Numbered from the stretch's first letter, positions 35,479-44,824 are shown. The stretch is DNA of 64,000 nt from Oceanobacillus profundus (GCF_003515705.1 NZ_QWEH01000006.1:124001-188000), one strand, 5' to 3'. Translations and numbers: made by a program. Notes: generated by a model from the sequence alone, not told the origin.

Positions 35479-36264
35479 ATGGAAAGGTTCGAAGGGAAAG
35501 CAGTACTTATCACTGGGGCAGGATCTGGTCTAGGTCGTGCTGTAGCATTACAAGTAGCTAAAGAAGGGGCAAAATTATCTTTAGTTGATTTAAATGAAAA
35601 GGGATTAGAAGAAACAAAAAAGGAAGTACTTGAGGTAGCACCTAGTGCAGAAGTTCTTCTAGTAACGGCGAACGTTGCTAATGAGGATGAAGTAAAAAAT
35701 TATGTAGATAAAACAGTAGAAGCATTTGGCACGATTGATGGATTCTTTAATAATGCTGGAATTGAAGGAAAACAAAACCTGACAGAAGATTTCGGTTCAG
35801 ATGAATTCCAAAAAGTTGTTGATATTAACCTGAATGGTGTATTCTATGGCTTAAAATATGTTCTGAAAGTGATGAAGGAAAATGGCAGCGGGCACGTAGT
35901 AAATACTGCTTCAGTAGGTGGCATTCGTGGTGTTGGCAACCAATCAGGCTATGCCGCTAGTAAGCATGGTGTAGTTGGATTAACACATAACTCTGCAATT
36001 GAGTATGGCCAATACGGTATTACAATTAATGCAATTGCTCCAGGGGCAATTATGACCCCAATGGTTGAAGGATCATTAAAACAAATGGGTGGCGAAGATG
36101 GCTGGGAAGAAGTTGGAAAAGCATTTGTCGAGCCAAACCCAATGAAACGTTTCGGTAAACCGGAAGAAGTAGGCTACTTAACTGCCTTCCTTTTATCTGA
36201 CCAGGCAGGATTTGTTAATGCCGCTGTTGTGCCAATTGATGGTGGGCAGTCTTATAAATATTAA
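35479..36264 (+). CDS. short-chain dehydrogenase/reductase
   Basis: The product has 261 residues. The NAD(P)-binding TGAGSGLGR, NNAG, the catalytic Ser-Tyr-Lys set (NTASVGG, YAASK) and the C-terminal PIDGGQSYKY are all present, so this is an active classical SDR. D38-like acidic residue after strand two (LVDLN) favours NAD over NADP. I place the start at 35479, since GAGAGGG abuts the ATG at 35470 too closely. Substrate is unknown; it stands alone between two terminators. Confidence 0.88.
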   Translation: MERFEGKAVLITGAGSGLGRAVALQVAKEGAKLSLVDLNEKGLEETKKEVLEVAPSAEVLLVTANVANEDEVKNYVDKTVEAFGTIDGFFNNAGIEGKQNLTEDFGSDEFQKVVDINLNGVFYGLKYVLKVMKENGSGHVVNTASVGGIRGVGNQSGYAASKHGVVGLTHNSAIEYGQYGITINAIAPGAIMTPMVEGSLKQMGGEDGWEEVGKAFVEPNPMKRFGKPEEVGYLTAFLLSDQAGFVNAAVVPIDGGQSYKY

Positions 36265-36318
36265 GTTTCAATTAGATATTATTTAAACGCGGATAAATTA
36301 AACAGTTCTAGATATGGA

Positions 36319-36351
36319 GAAGCAGGGGATCGGAAACAGATTCCCTGCTTC
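36319..36351 (+). terminator. terminator of SDR gene
   Basis: GAAGCAGGGGATC and GATTCCCTGCTTC pair with one G-U around GGAAACA; the tail is TTCAG, so T-poor. Confidence 0.7.
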
Positions 36352-36473
36352 TTCAGTATTCCGCACACATCCGAACTTAAAAAGCTTCAGGTTGGGCTTA
36401 CAACAATTCAATGCATAACTGTTAAGCCGACTAGAATGAAGAATACCTTCTGTAAATAAACTTACTCTGCAAT

Positions 36474-36641
36474 TTAGCGACTACTTCTCTTTTCTTGCAC
36501 AGCGACGATAGGTGTTGTTGCACCATGTTCTTTCCGGATGGTTTTTCTTGCCTCTGCATGTGTTCTGGCATTTATCGTTTTAAGCAGTTTTTTTCCATCT
36601 ATTTCAGCTTCCACAAGAAAGCACTTTTCGCCGCACCTCAA
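36474..36641 (-). CDS. small uncharacterised protein
   Basis: The product is a 55-residue soluble protein, LRCGEKCFLVEAEIDGKK at the start, then LLKTINARTHAEARKTIRKE and a basic end. The start is TTG at 36641 with a textbook site AGAAGGAGA 7 bases before it; a longer frame to 36803 has no such site. The alternating strand-helix-strand pattern suggests a small alpha/beta fold. I do not recognise the family. Confidence 0.65.
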   Translation of the reverse strand: MRCGEKCFLVEAEIDGKKLLKTINARTHAEARKTIRKEHGATTPIVAVQEKRSSR

Positions 36642-36856
36642 TTGAATCTCTCCTTCTAAATTACAAATTGTACATATATAAGAGTAAATAAGAAAAATTC
36701 CGTTAACCCTATTATACGCTGTTATCGAACGGGTGCTATGAAATATAATTCTGCTCATTTTATACCGTACAGAATAAACACTACACAAATACCTCTCTAC
36801 CAATTAATTTAACAAAACTGTTGAAAAAACAAACACAAACAACTCTATTTATTCTC

Positions 36857-36885
36857 TTGACAAGAATATAAACACAGTATAAAAT
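36857..36885 (+). promoter_or_regulatory. sigma-A-type promoter of gntP with long leader
   Basis: TTGACA (36857-36862), a 17-base gap and TAAAAT (36880-36885) form a good vegetative promoter. The leader to the gntP start is about 350 bases and contains a GCACATA/TATGTGC hairpin at 36996-37016. Confidence 0.55.
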
Positions 36886-37239
36886 GACTTTGATGCGAAA
36901 AACAACAGTTTAATGCTTTCTAAACTATTTCAGGCAGTTAATAGAGGAAGTGTTGTGAATTTTATCTTGGTATCTTAGGAAAATGTTGCGATTTAGCACA
37001 TATAGCGATTATGTGCGTCGCTAATGGCGAACAGAGAACAAAAGCAGGCAGTCTGATTCTCTATTTTAAATTCATTTTGTAAGCACTGCCAATTGAGTTT
37101 GAGATGAATGAGTTTGGTCATTTATTGAGAGTGTATATAGTGGGAGCGCACTGAGATGCTGCTATCTATAAGGAACAAATTACAATATCTTTATATAAAG
37201 CAAACAGAACTGCTAAAAATTACATTGGGGGGCTAATAT

Positions 37240-38586
37240 ATGCCATTATTAATTGTTGCAATAGGGGTACTGTTACTACTTATTTTTATCATGAAATTTA
37301 AATTAAACACATTTGTTTCATTAATTATTGTTTCGTTTATTGTAGCCCTAGCGCTAGGAATGCCTATGGGGGAAGTTGTTGGGTCGATTGAAAGCGGTTT
37401 AGGTGGAACACTTGGTCACATTGCCTTAATCTTTGGTATGGGTGCCATGCTTGGTAGATTAATTGCAGATGCAGGTGGAGCGAACCGCATTGCAATAACG
37501 CTAATTGACAAATTTGGCGAAAAAAGAATTCAATGGGCTGTATTATTTGCTTCATTTATAGTTGGTATCGCATTATTCCTTGAAGTAGCAATTGTATTAC
37601 TTGTTCCGATTATATTCTCAATCGCAAAGGAATTAAAAGTTTCTATTGTTAAACTAGGACTACCAATGGTTACTGCTGCATTGGCAACGCATGCATTTTT
37701 ACCTCCGCATCCAGGCCCAACCGTAGTAGCTGCGGAATATGGTGCAAATATTGGCTTGGTCCTAATTTACGGAATTATAGTCGCTATCCCAACAGTTATT
37801 TTTGCGGGTATCTTGTATCCGAAGCTTGCAAAAAAGATTGTGCCGACTGCATTTACGAGAGAAGGCAGTGCATCGTTTGGTGTCCAAAAGACATTTAAAT
37901 TAGAGGAAATGCCTGGTTTTGGTATTAGTTTATTTACAGCGCTATTTCCTGTTATTCTAATGGCTTTAGGTGCTATCGTTGATATGGTTCAGCCGGTCTT
38001 CGGCTTTTCCGATAACATGTTAGTGAGTTTGATTCGTTTCATTGGTAATTCTTCAACTGCTATGTTGCTTTCTTTATTACTGGCAGTTTATACAATGGGA
38101 TTGAGAAGAAATATTCCAATTAAGACATTAATGGATTCTTGTTCTTCCGCAATCAATGCCTTAGGTATGCTGCTGCTAATCATCGGTGGTGGCGGTGCTT
38201 TAAAACAAGTGCTTATTGATGGTGGTGTTGGTGATTATGTTGCTGATATCTTTGCAGGATCTGCAATGTCTCCGGTCTTCTTTGCTTGGATGGTCGCAGC
38301 AATATTACGTATTTGTTTAGGGTCTGGAACGGTTGCAACGCTAACAACAGCAGGATTGGTTATACCTTCACTTGCTGGAATTCCCGATGTTAATCTAGAG
38401 CTAGTTGCTCTTGCGACAGGAGCGGGTAGTGCTATTGCATCACATGTTAACGATGCCGGCTTCTGGATGGTTAAAGAATCTCTGGGTATGACATTAAAAG
38501 AAGCATTTGGAACATATACCGTACTCTCCACAATCGTTGCTGTATCTGGTCTAGTATGTACTTTATTATTAGATATCATAATTTAA
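37240..38586 (+). CDS. GntP-family sugar-acid/H+ symporter
   Basis: This 448-residue permease has about 12 hydrophobic helices and GntP motifs: LIADAGGANRIA, FLPPHPGPTVVAAEYGANIG, IIGGGGALKQVL and GSAIASHVNDAGFWMVKE. GntP proteins import gluconate and related hydroxy acids. Divergent function is not indicated, and the downstream kinase, PdxA2-like and LarA-like genes suggest a four-carbon sugar acid such as threonate or erythronate. The ribosome site is GGGGGG, and a terminator follows. Confidence 0.92.
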   Translation: MPLLIVAIGVLLLLIFIMKFKLNTFVSLIIVSFIVALALGMPMGEVVGSIESGLGGTLGHIALIFGMGAMLGRLIADAGGANRIAITLIDKFGEKRIQWAVLFASFIVGIALFLEVAIVLLVPIIFSIAKELKVSIVKLGLPMVTAALATHAFLPPHPGPTVVAAEYGANIGLVLIYGIIVAIPTVIFAGILYPKLAKKIVPTAFTREGSASFGVQKTFKLEEMPGFGISLFTALFPVILMALGAIVDMVQPVFGFSDNMLVSLIRFIGNSSTAMLLSLLLAVYTMGLRRNIPIKTLMDSCSSAINALGMLLLIIGGGGALKQVLIDGGVGDYVADIFAGSAMSPVFFAWMVAAILRICLGSGTVATLTTAGLVIPSLAGIPDVNLELVALATGAGSAIASHVNDAGFWMVKESLGMTLKEAFGTYTVLSTIVAVSGLVCTLLLDIII

Positions 38587-38591
38587 AAAAC

Positions 38592-38639
38592 AAAAACAAC
38601 CATGTTATAGATTCTGTTCTATAAAATGGTTGTTTTTTT
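38592..38639 (+). terminator. rho-independent terminator of gntP
   Basis: AAAACAACCAT and ATGGTTGTTTTTTT pair, with an inner TATAG/CTATA stem. Confidence 0.85.
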
Positions 38640-38930
38640 ACATGTATTTCTTCCAGATTTCGTTTGAACGCTGATATTCCAATTAGTATTGAAATCGCTT
38701 TATCAATTACTTTTACTTTAAGGGAATATGGCTTATAATTAATAGTGTTGCAAATTGCATACTATCAGCTTATCAAAGTAAGTAAAATGAAACGGAATTC
38801 ACTTCCTTTACAGATTACTAGATTAGAACTTTTAATGGGAAATCTACAATAGGTTTAGGTTAAGAACTCATTGTAATTAAAAAATAAAAGAAATACATAG
38901 CTTGATTTTAGTGACAGAAGGTGAAGTAAA

Positions 38931-40703
38931 ATGATAAAAGCGTTGGTAATCGTCCCTTATGAGGGGCTGCTTGAAATGATGAAAGATATCAGTCAAGAGA
39001 TAGAAGATATTGAATTACACATTGAACTAGGTAACTTATATGAAGGTGTCGCAATTGCAAAGAATGCTGAAAATGAAGGCTACCATGTTGTTATCAGCCG
39101 TGGCGGTACGGCTTCAATGATACAAGAGGCGGTATCTATCCCGGTAATCGATATTCAAGTTTCTGGCTACGATGTATTACGCATTTTAACACTTGTAAAA
39201 GGATTTTCTGGCAAAGCTGCTATTGTTGGATTTTCGAATATCACACAAGGTGCAGCTACAATATGTAAGCTGCTGGATTTAGATGTTAAGACATTAACGA
39301 TTACAAGGGACAATGAAGTAAAAGAAAAATTAACGGCCTTAAAAAAGCAAGGCTATGGGGTAGTAATTGGAGACGTCATAACGATGCAGGCTGCAAAACA
39401 ATTAGGTATGACAGGAGTTCTGATTACATCTGGTAAAGAAGCGATTATGGATGCGTTAGAAGAAACAAGAAGATCCTATCGTTTATTTTCAAGACTACAG
39501 CAGGATATTGCGTTAATGCAAACGATTCTTGATAGTAATGAACAGGCTATCGGGGTTTTCAATCAAGCAGCGGAAATGACGTATGGTAATGCGCGATTTC
39601 ATAGCGATTTTCATTGGTTGCAATTAGACGATGCTACCGATGTAAAAAAACTTATGCAGGAAACAATCTTAACAAACACAAAGCAAGTAAAAACCCTTTA
39701 CATTAATAATGAATTATGGAAAATAACAACATGCCCGATCAACGGTGAAGCGGCACTATTTTTTGAAAAAGCACATTCAAATCAAACGACTGTGCAAAGT
39801 GAGCATGGAAAGCAAAATGCAATTGAGTTGCATACGCCTCCCTCTCGGACTCCAATTTCAGGAAAAAGTCAGGCAACCCAGAAGGTATTGGATCAAATCA
39901 ATCGATACGGAAAACGTGATGAGCCTGTCTGGATTTCCGGGGAGCAAGGGAATGGAAAGGAATTAGTTGCCCATTCCATTTATTTAAAAAGGAAAGCTTC
40001 GGATGAGCTGTTGATTACATTGCATTGCGATATGATAAGTGCAGAGCAATTGAAGGAGCTCATGAAGGAGGGATTTTTTCAAAAGTACGCCAATGGAGTG
40101 ATTTTCTTAAAGCATATCGACAACCTGAATGCTTATATGCAAAAGGAATTATTAAGTGTCCTTCAGGATGAAAATGAACAGAAACCACAATGGCTTGTAT
40201 CTTCAACCGATAATATGGATAAAAAGATTAAAAATGGAGATTTTCATCGTGCGTTATACCAATTGTTAGCGCGATCACAGATTCAAATACCGCCGCTTCG
40301 TGAACGGAGAGAAGATATTGAGGATTTAGTACACGTATTTATTTCCGATTTGCATCCGAAGTATGGCAATGAAGTCGTCGGGATTCGGGATGATGCACTG
40401 GAGCAGCTTGTCCACTATGATTGGCCTGGAAATGTGGCACAGCTGAAGCATGTAATGGAGCAATTATTTTTGGAGGCACAATCCTATTATATTGAGAAAG
40501 CAGAAGTGGACATTGTATTTAAGAGATTGGAACATCAAGCAAGGTGGAATGATGCATTATCGTATATTGACATTAGTGGTACATTAGAAGAAATCGAAAA
40601 AGAAGTGATTGCAAAAGTCCTTGAAGATGAAGGAATGAATCAATCCAGAGCGGCTAAACGTTTAGGAATTAATCGATCGACCTTATGGCGCAAGCTTAAA
40701 TAA
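38931..40703 (+). CDS. PrpR-N / degenerate AAA+ / Fis-type transcriptional regulator
   Basis: This 590-residue protein has a PrpR N-terminal sensor domain (about 1-190, ISRGGTASMIQ and IGDVITMQAAK), a linker with a PAS-like region, an AAA+ domain and a Fis-type helix-turn-helix at the end (NQSRAAKRLGINRSTLWRKL). Walker A GEQGNGKE (337-344) is intact, but the sigma-54-contact GAFTGA loop is absent and Walker B reads GVIFLKHID instead of GTLFLDEI. No -24/-12 promoter was seen nearby. It probably controls the adjacent sugar-acid genes without activating sigma-54 RNA polymerase in the usual way. Confidence 0.87.
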   Translation: MIKALVIVPYEGLLEMMKDISQEIEDIELHIELGNLYEGVAIAKNAENEGYHVVISRGGTASMIQEAVSIPVIDIQVSGYDVLRILTLVKGFSGKAAIVGFSNITQGAATICKLLDLDVKTLTITRDNEVKEKLTALKKQGYGVVIGDVITMQAAKQLGMTGVLITSGKEAIMDALEETRRSYRLFSRLQQDIALMQTILDSNEQAIGVFNQAAEMTYGNARFHSDFHWLQLDDATDVKKLMQETILTNTKQVKTLYINNELWKITTCPINGEAALFFEKAHSNQTTVQSEHGKQNAIELHTPPSRTPISGKSQATQKVLDQINRYGKRDEPVWISGEQGNGKELVAHSIYLKRKASDELLITLHCDMISAEQLKELMKEGFFQKYANGVIFLKHIDNLNAYMQKELLSVLQDENEQKPQWLVSSTDNMDKKIKNGDFHRALYQLLARSQIQIPPLRERREDIEDLVHVFISDLHPKYGNEVVGIRDDALEQLVHYDWPGNVAQLKHVMEQLFLEAQSYYIEKAEVDIVFKRLEHQARWNDALSYIDISGTLEEIEKEVIAKVLEDEGMNQSRAAKRLGINRSTLWRKLK

Positions 40704-40717
40704 TAGCTTGCGTTTTT
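40689..40717 (+). terminator. terminator overlapping regulator stop
   Basis: CGCAAGCT and AGCTTGCG pair across the stop codon, followed by TTTTT. Confidence 0.75.
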
Positions 40718-40823
40718 CTATGCAAAAATGCTCTTTTTGATGCAAAATACAACAATATATAGAAATTAAAAAATAAATAAACCAAATCATTGCTAAATGC
40801 AACGTTTTGGTTTATGATTGTTA

Positions 40824-40838
40824 TTGAAAGCGTTATTA
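40824..40838. promoter_or_regulatory. cre-like site before sugar-acid operon
   Basis: TTGAAAGCGTTATTA matches the cre consensus with one mismatch and lies about 120 bases before the kinase gene. It suggests CcpA repression. Words TGCAAAA at 40720 and 40741 and TGCAACG at 40797 nearby may belong to the PrpR-type regulator. Confidence 0.5.
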
Positions 40839-40957
40839 GAATAGATAATAGAAATAAATATAATGCGATATACGATAGACAATAAGTAGAAATAAAGCGA
40901 AAACGCAAAAACGCAAAAAAGCAAATGCTGAGATTGTTAAGAGGGGAGGTAAACAGA

Positions 40958-42277
40958 ATGAAACTGGCAGTGATAGCAGATGATTTAACAGGTGCAAATG
41001 ATACAGGCGTTCAGTTTGCGAAAAAAGGGTTAAGCACAACGGTGCTTTTTTCAGATACACACTTACAGCCAGTGCATTTAAGTGAAGATGTCATCGTTTT
41101 AAATTCAGATAGTCGTGCCCTCGATTTTCAAAAAGCTTATGATATTGTTTTCAATCTATCAACAGAATTAAACAAATTAGGCGTAACAAAAGTGTTTAAG
41201 AAAATCGATTCAACGATGAGAGGGAATGTCGGTCAGGAAATTGATGCAGTAATGGATGTATTTCAATTTAAGACGTCATTTGTCGTACCAGCTTTCCCAA
41301 AAAGCAAGCGAACAACCGTGGATGGTAAGCACTATGTGCATGGGGTACTATTAGCAGAATCGGAAATTGCAAACGACCCCTCCTGTCCTGTGAAAGAAAG
41401 CTACCTTCCAAAATTATTGCAGGAGCAAAGCAAGCGGGACATTGAATTGATCTCCATTTCGGATGTTCAAAAAGGAAAACACCACTTATTGGAAAAAATG
41501 ATAGCGATAACTGCGGATACTCCCTCCAAAATTATCGTTATAGATGCTACAACAGATGAAGAATTAAAGTCAATTGTGGAAGCCGCGGAAATGCTTGAAG
41601 AGAATTTCCTTTGGGTTGGTTCGGCAGGAGTTGCCTCTCACCTTTCAAGCAAAGGCAACTATGACGAGGTAGTACTTAACAAGCAAATAGATGAGCGACC
41701 GCCAGTATTGGTGGTAGCAGGCAGTGTGAACACAATTACCCATCAACAAATTCGGGATTTACGAAAAGGGAATACTGTAGAAGAAATTGTCATTTCCCCT
41801 GAAGCATTCTTTTATGAAGAGGAACGAAAGCGCGAGATTGATCGTGTTGTTCAAGCAGGTCAAGCATTACTGGGAAAAGGTGATCTAGTAATAACGACCG
41901 ATCGTGGGCAAGAGGCGATGAATCGAGTGAAGGAATTGAAACGAGAACTAGGATTATCAAACTTTGAGGTAGGGCATACGATTGCCGAAGCAATGGGAAT
42001 CATTGCCGGTCAGTTAATTGAATCGAAGGACATTTGTGGTGCTGTTTTAACTGGTGGAGATATTGCAGGTGCAGCCTGTAAAGCATTAAAGGGTGAAGGA
42101 ATTCGAGTCATTGGTGAAGTAGAAGCAGGTATCCCATATGGTAAGCTATTCGGTGGATTGTATGACGGCATTCCGATTGTAACAAAGGCGGGTGCATTTG
42201 GTACCGAACAGGCACTTTCAAAAGCGCTTCAAACCGTTACGGAAGTGCATAGACATGCGATAAGCTGTAATGAATGA
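40958..42277 (+). CDS. four-carbon acid sugar kinase (DUF1537, DtnK/OtnK type)
   Basis: The product has 439 residues. The N-terminal domain opens KLAVIADDLTGANDTGVQFA and the C-terminal nucleotide-binding domain shows GGDIAGAACKAL and IPYGKLFGGLYDG. Proteins of this family phosphorylate D-threonate, D-erythronate or related 3-oxo acids. The next gene is PdxA2-like, the standard partner that oxidises 4-phospho-D-threonate to dihydroxyacetone phosphate. ATG 40958 has GAGGGGAGG upstream; the first gene of a three-gene operon. Confidence 0.92.
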   Translation: MKLAVIADDLTGANDTGVQFAKKGLSTTVLFSDTHLQPVHLSEDVIVLNSDSRALDFQKAYDIVFNLSTELNKLGVTKVFKKIDSTMRGNVGQEIDAVMDVFQFKTSFVVPAFPKSKRTTVDGKHYVHGVLLAESEIANDPSCPVKESYLPKLLQEQSKRDIELISISDVQKGKHHLLEKMIAITADTPSKIIVIDATTDEELKSIVEAAEMLEENFLWVGSAGVASHLSSKGNYDEVVLNKQIDERPPVLVVAGSVNTITHQQIRDLRKGNTVEEIVISPEAFFYEEERKREIDRVVQAGQALLGKGDLVITTDRGQEAMNRVKELKRELGLSNFEVGHTIAEAMGIIAGQLIESKDICGAVLTGGDIAGAACKALKGEGIRVIGEVEAGIPYGKLFGGLYDGIPIVTKAGAFGTEQALSKALQTVTEVHRHAISCNE

Positions 42278-42359
42278 TTTTTACAACGTATAACGTCAAG
42301 CTTATGATTGCCTTTTACAATAGGCTTGGCGAAAAAGAAAAGGATAATAGGAGGAAATA

Positions 42360-43361
42360 ATGATGGCCACTAAAAAACCAAGTATTGCAATAACAATGGG
42401 CGATCCTTCAGGAGTAGGACCTGAGATTATCGTCAAATCCTTAAATGATAAAAATATCTATGAAACATGTCGTCCATTTGTAGTTGGCGATGCAAAAATA
42501 TTGAAAAGAGCACTTGATGTAACCAATGTAGAACTTCAAATAAATAGCATTACACAACCAGAGGAAGCAACGTACGAATATGGCACAATCGACATTATTG
42601 ATTTAGATTTAGTTTCTGCCGATTTACCATGGGGTGAAGTTTCACCAGAGGCTGGAAACGCTGCATTCCGTTATTTGGAAAAGGCAATTGCTTATGCAAA
42701 TGAAGGGAAAATCCAAGGGATCTGTACAGCGCCTTTAAATAAAGAAGCGCTTCATAAAGCAGGTCACATCTACCCTGGGCATACAGAAATTTTAGCAGAA
42801 CTAACGAACACGAAAGATTTCGCAATGATGCTATCTGCTCCAGGGTTACGCGTAATTCATGCAACAACACATGTTGGTCTAATCGATGCTATCAAAAACA
42901 ATAATGTTGATCGTCAATATACAGTGATTAAGCTTGCGCATGAAACGTTGCAAAAAGCAGGAATTGAATCCCCACGCATCGCTGTTTGTGGAATTAACCC
43001 GCATGCTGGAGAAAATGGACTTTTCGGAAATGGCGAAGAGGAAGAAAAAATTATTCCAGCTGTTGAAAAAGCACAAGCAGAAGGGATTAATGTACAAGGG
43101 CCCCTTCCAGCAGATACACTATTCTTTAGAGCAAAACGTGGCGACTTTGACATCGTTGTTGCACAATATCATGATCAAGGACATGGTCCAATTAAAGTGC
43201 TAGGTCTAGAAGCTGGTGTAAATATTACAGTTGGACTTCCAACAATCCGTACAAGTGTAGACCATGGAACAGCTTTTGATATCGCTGGTAAAAATATTGC
43301 GGACGAGCTATCCCTAAAAGAAGCGCTTCGTATGGCGGTTGAACTAGCCCCCGAAAATTAA
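42360..43361 (+). CDS. pdxA2: PdxA2-type 4-phospho-D-threonate / 4-hydroxythreonine-4-phosphate dehydrogenase
   Basis: This 333-residue NAD-dependent decarboxylating dehydrogenase has ITMGDPSGVGPEII, the metal histidines in GHTEILAELT, TTHVGLIDAI and QYHDQGHGPIK, and the final DHGTAFDIAGK. Coupling to a DUF1537 kinase places it with PdxA2 enzymes of sugar-acid catabolism rather than with vitamin B6 synthesis, since no other pdx gene is present. AGGAGG precedes the ATG; a second ATG three bases on is an equal choice. Confidence 0.92.
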   Translation: MMATKKPSIAITMGDPSGVGPEIIVKSLNDKNIYETCRPFVVGDAKILKRALDVTNVELQINSITQPEEATYEYGTIDIIDLDLVSADLPWGEVSPEAGNAAFRYLEKAIAYANEGKIQGICTAPLNKEALHKAGHIYPGHTEILAELTNTKDFAMMLSAPGLRVIHATTHVGLIDAIKNNNVDRQYTVIKLAHETLQKAGIESPRIAVCGINPHAGENGLFGNGEEEEKIIPAVEKAQAEGINVQGPLPADTLFFRAKRGDFDIVVAQYHDQGHGPIKVLGLEAGVNITVGLPTIRTSVDHGTAFDIAGKNIADELSLKEALRMAVELAPEN

Positions 43362-43374
43362 TACTAAATGATCA

Positions 43375-43406
43375 AGCAGGAGGTTGACATCGACCTCTTG
43401 CTTTCC
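43375..43406 (+). terminator. stem-loop after pdxA2
   Basis: AGCAGGAGGT and ACCTCTTGCT pair with one G-U around TGACATCG, followed by TTCCTT. It may be a weak terminator that allows partial read-through. Confidence 0.6.
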
Positions 43407-43501
43407 TTGCATAAAGATTTTGTTGAAGAATAGATGCACTACCCACTACAAGGGATATTTCTTAAAAACTGGATAAAAGTAATATGGAAGGAGTGACGTC
43501 A

Positions 43502-44752
43502 ATGTCTTTACCGAAGTTCGCAAAAATAAGACAAAAATTCCAAGTAGAAAGCCTGAACGATATAACTGGAACCATTTCAGAACAATTCAACCATGTAAAA
43601 GCAGACGAAAAAATAGGGCCTGACATGGAAATTGCGATTACCGTAGGAAGCCGGGGAATTGCTAACATTCCACTAATCGTCAAAAGTGTAGCAGATGAAA
43701 TTAAAAAAAGAGGTGCAACACCATTCATCATTCCTGCAATGGGAAGTCATGGTGGAGCAACTGCCGCAGGGCAAATTGAAGTACTGGACGGTCTTGGCGT
43801 AACAGAGGAATCTACTGGATGCGAAATTCGTTCGTCTATGGAAGTTGTAGAGGTTGGCAAAACATCAGCAGGCATTCCCGTTTATGTTGATAAGCATGCA
43901 TATCATGCCGATGGTATTATTGTAATGGGCCGTGTGAAGCCACATACTGATTTTAAAAAGGATATTGAAAGTGGCATTTTAAAAATGGCATCGATTGGCA
44001 TGGGGAAACATAAGCAAGCATTAGCCCTTCACACATATGGTATTAGAGGAATTCGTGATATGATGCCTGAGGTTGGTAAAGTAGCCATTGGTAATTCAAA
44101 TACATTATTTGGGATAGCAATTGTAGAAAACGCCCATGAAGAAACGGCAATCATTGAAGCGATCCATCCAGATGAAATTGAAAATCGCGAAAGAGCATTA
44201 TTGAAACGTGCATTTGCTTTGATGCCAAGCCTTCCAGTTGACGAAATGGATATATTAGTCGTTGATGAAATCGGTAAAAATTATAGCGGAACCGGCATGG
44301 ACACAAATATTATTGGTCGAATCCGTGTATTAGGTGTTGAAGAGCCAGAAAAGCCTAGTGTAAAATATGTTATCGCTTCGAATTTAAGTGAGGCAAGCCA
44401 TGGGAATGCATTAGGAATTGGCCTATCAGATTTAACAACGAAACGGCTATTTGACAAAATTGATTTAAAAACAATGAACGAAAACGTTGTAACAAGTACA
44501 TTTTTAGATAGAGCTAAAATTCCAATTGTCCTTGATAGCGATCGTGAAGCGTTGAAGGCTGCTCTACGCGCTACTTGGGGTGTGCCAGCACAGGACGCAA
44601 GAATTGTACGAATTCCAAACACCCTTCATATTGGCGAACTGTTTGTATCAGAAGTAATTTTCAATGAACTGAAGGATAAGGAAAATATTGAGGTATTAGA
44701 AGGCTTACATGAAATGAAATTTGATGCGGATGGTTATTTTCCGTCTATGTAA
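43502..44752 (+). CDS. LarA-type nickel-pincer-cofactor isomerase
   Basis: The product has 416 residues of the LarA (lactate racemase) family. Conserved positions are IPAMGSHGGAT, VKPHTDFKKDIESG (the catalytic His and the Lys that binds the cofactor in LarA) and GMGKHKQA. LarA homologues racemise or epimerise 2-hydroxy acids with a nickel-pincer nucleotide made by LarB, LarC and LarE; none is in this window. Linkage to pdxA2 and the DUF1537 kinase suggests a 2-epimerase of a four-carbon sugar acid. ATG 43502 has GGAAGGAGTG upstream. Confidence 0.88.
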   Translation: MSLPKFAKIRQKFQVESLNDITGTISEQFNHVKADEKIGPDMEIAITVGSRGIANIPLIVKSVADEIKKRGATPFIIPAMGSHGGATAAGQIEVLDGLGVTEESTGCEIRSSMEVVEVGKTSAGIPVYVDKHAYHADGIIVMGRVKPHTDFKKDIESGILKMASIGMGKHKQALALHTYGIRGIRDMMPEVGKVAIGNSNTLFGIAIVENAHEETAIIEAIHPDEIENRERALLKRAFALMPSLPVDEMDILVVDEIGKNYSGTGMDTNIIGRIRVLGVEEPEKPSVKYVIASNLSEASHGNALGIGLSDLTTKRLFDKIDLKTMNENVVTSTFLDRAKIPIVLDSDREALKAALRATWGVPAQDARIVRIPNTLHIGELFVSEVIFNELKDKENIEVLEGLHEMKFDADGYFPSM

Positions 44753-44768
44753 TAACATCATATTAACG

Positions 44769-44819
44769 AACAATAAATAGGCAAGCTTAGGATATACCTT
44801 AGCTTGCCTATTTATTGTT
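44769..44819. terminator. bidirectional terminator
   Basis: AACAATAAATAGGCAAGCT and AGCTTGCCTATTTATTGTT pair perfectly, extended by three further pairs with one mismatch. It separates the larA-like gene from minus-strand genes. Confidence 0.9.
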
Positions 44820-44824
44820 ATTCG

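Noticed and set aside
40696-40908. 70-codon minus-strand frame upstream of the sugar-acid kinase
   Set aside because: It covers a promoter region with a cre-like site and is of low-complexity Leu/Phe composition.
36804-40957. Sigma-54 -24/-12 promoter for the PrpR-type regulator
   Set aside because: I looked for TGGCAC-N5-TTGC-like sequences before gntP, the regulator and the kinase gene and found none.
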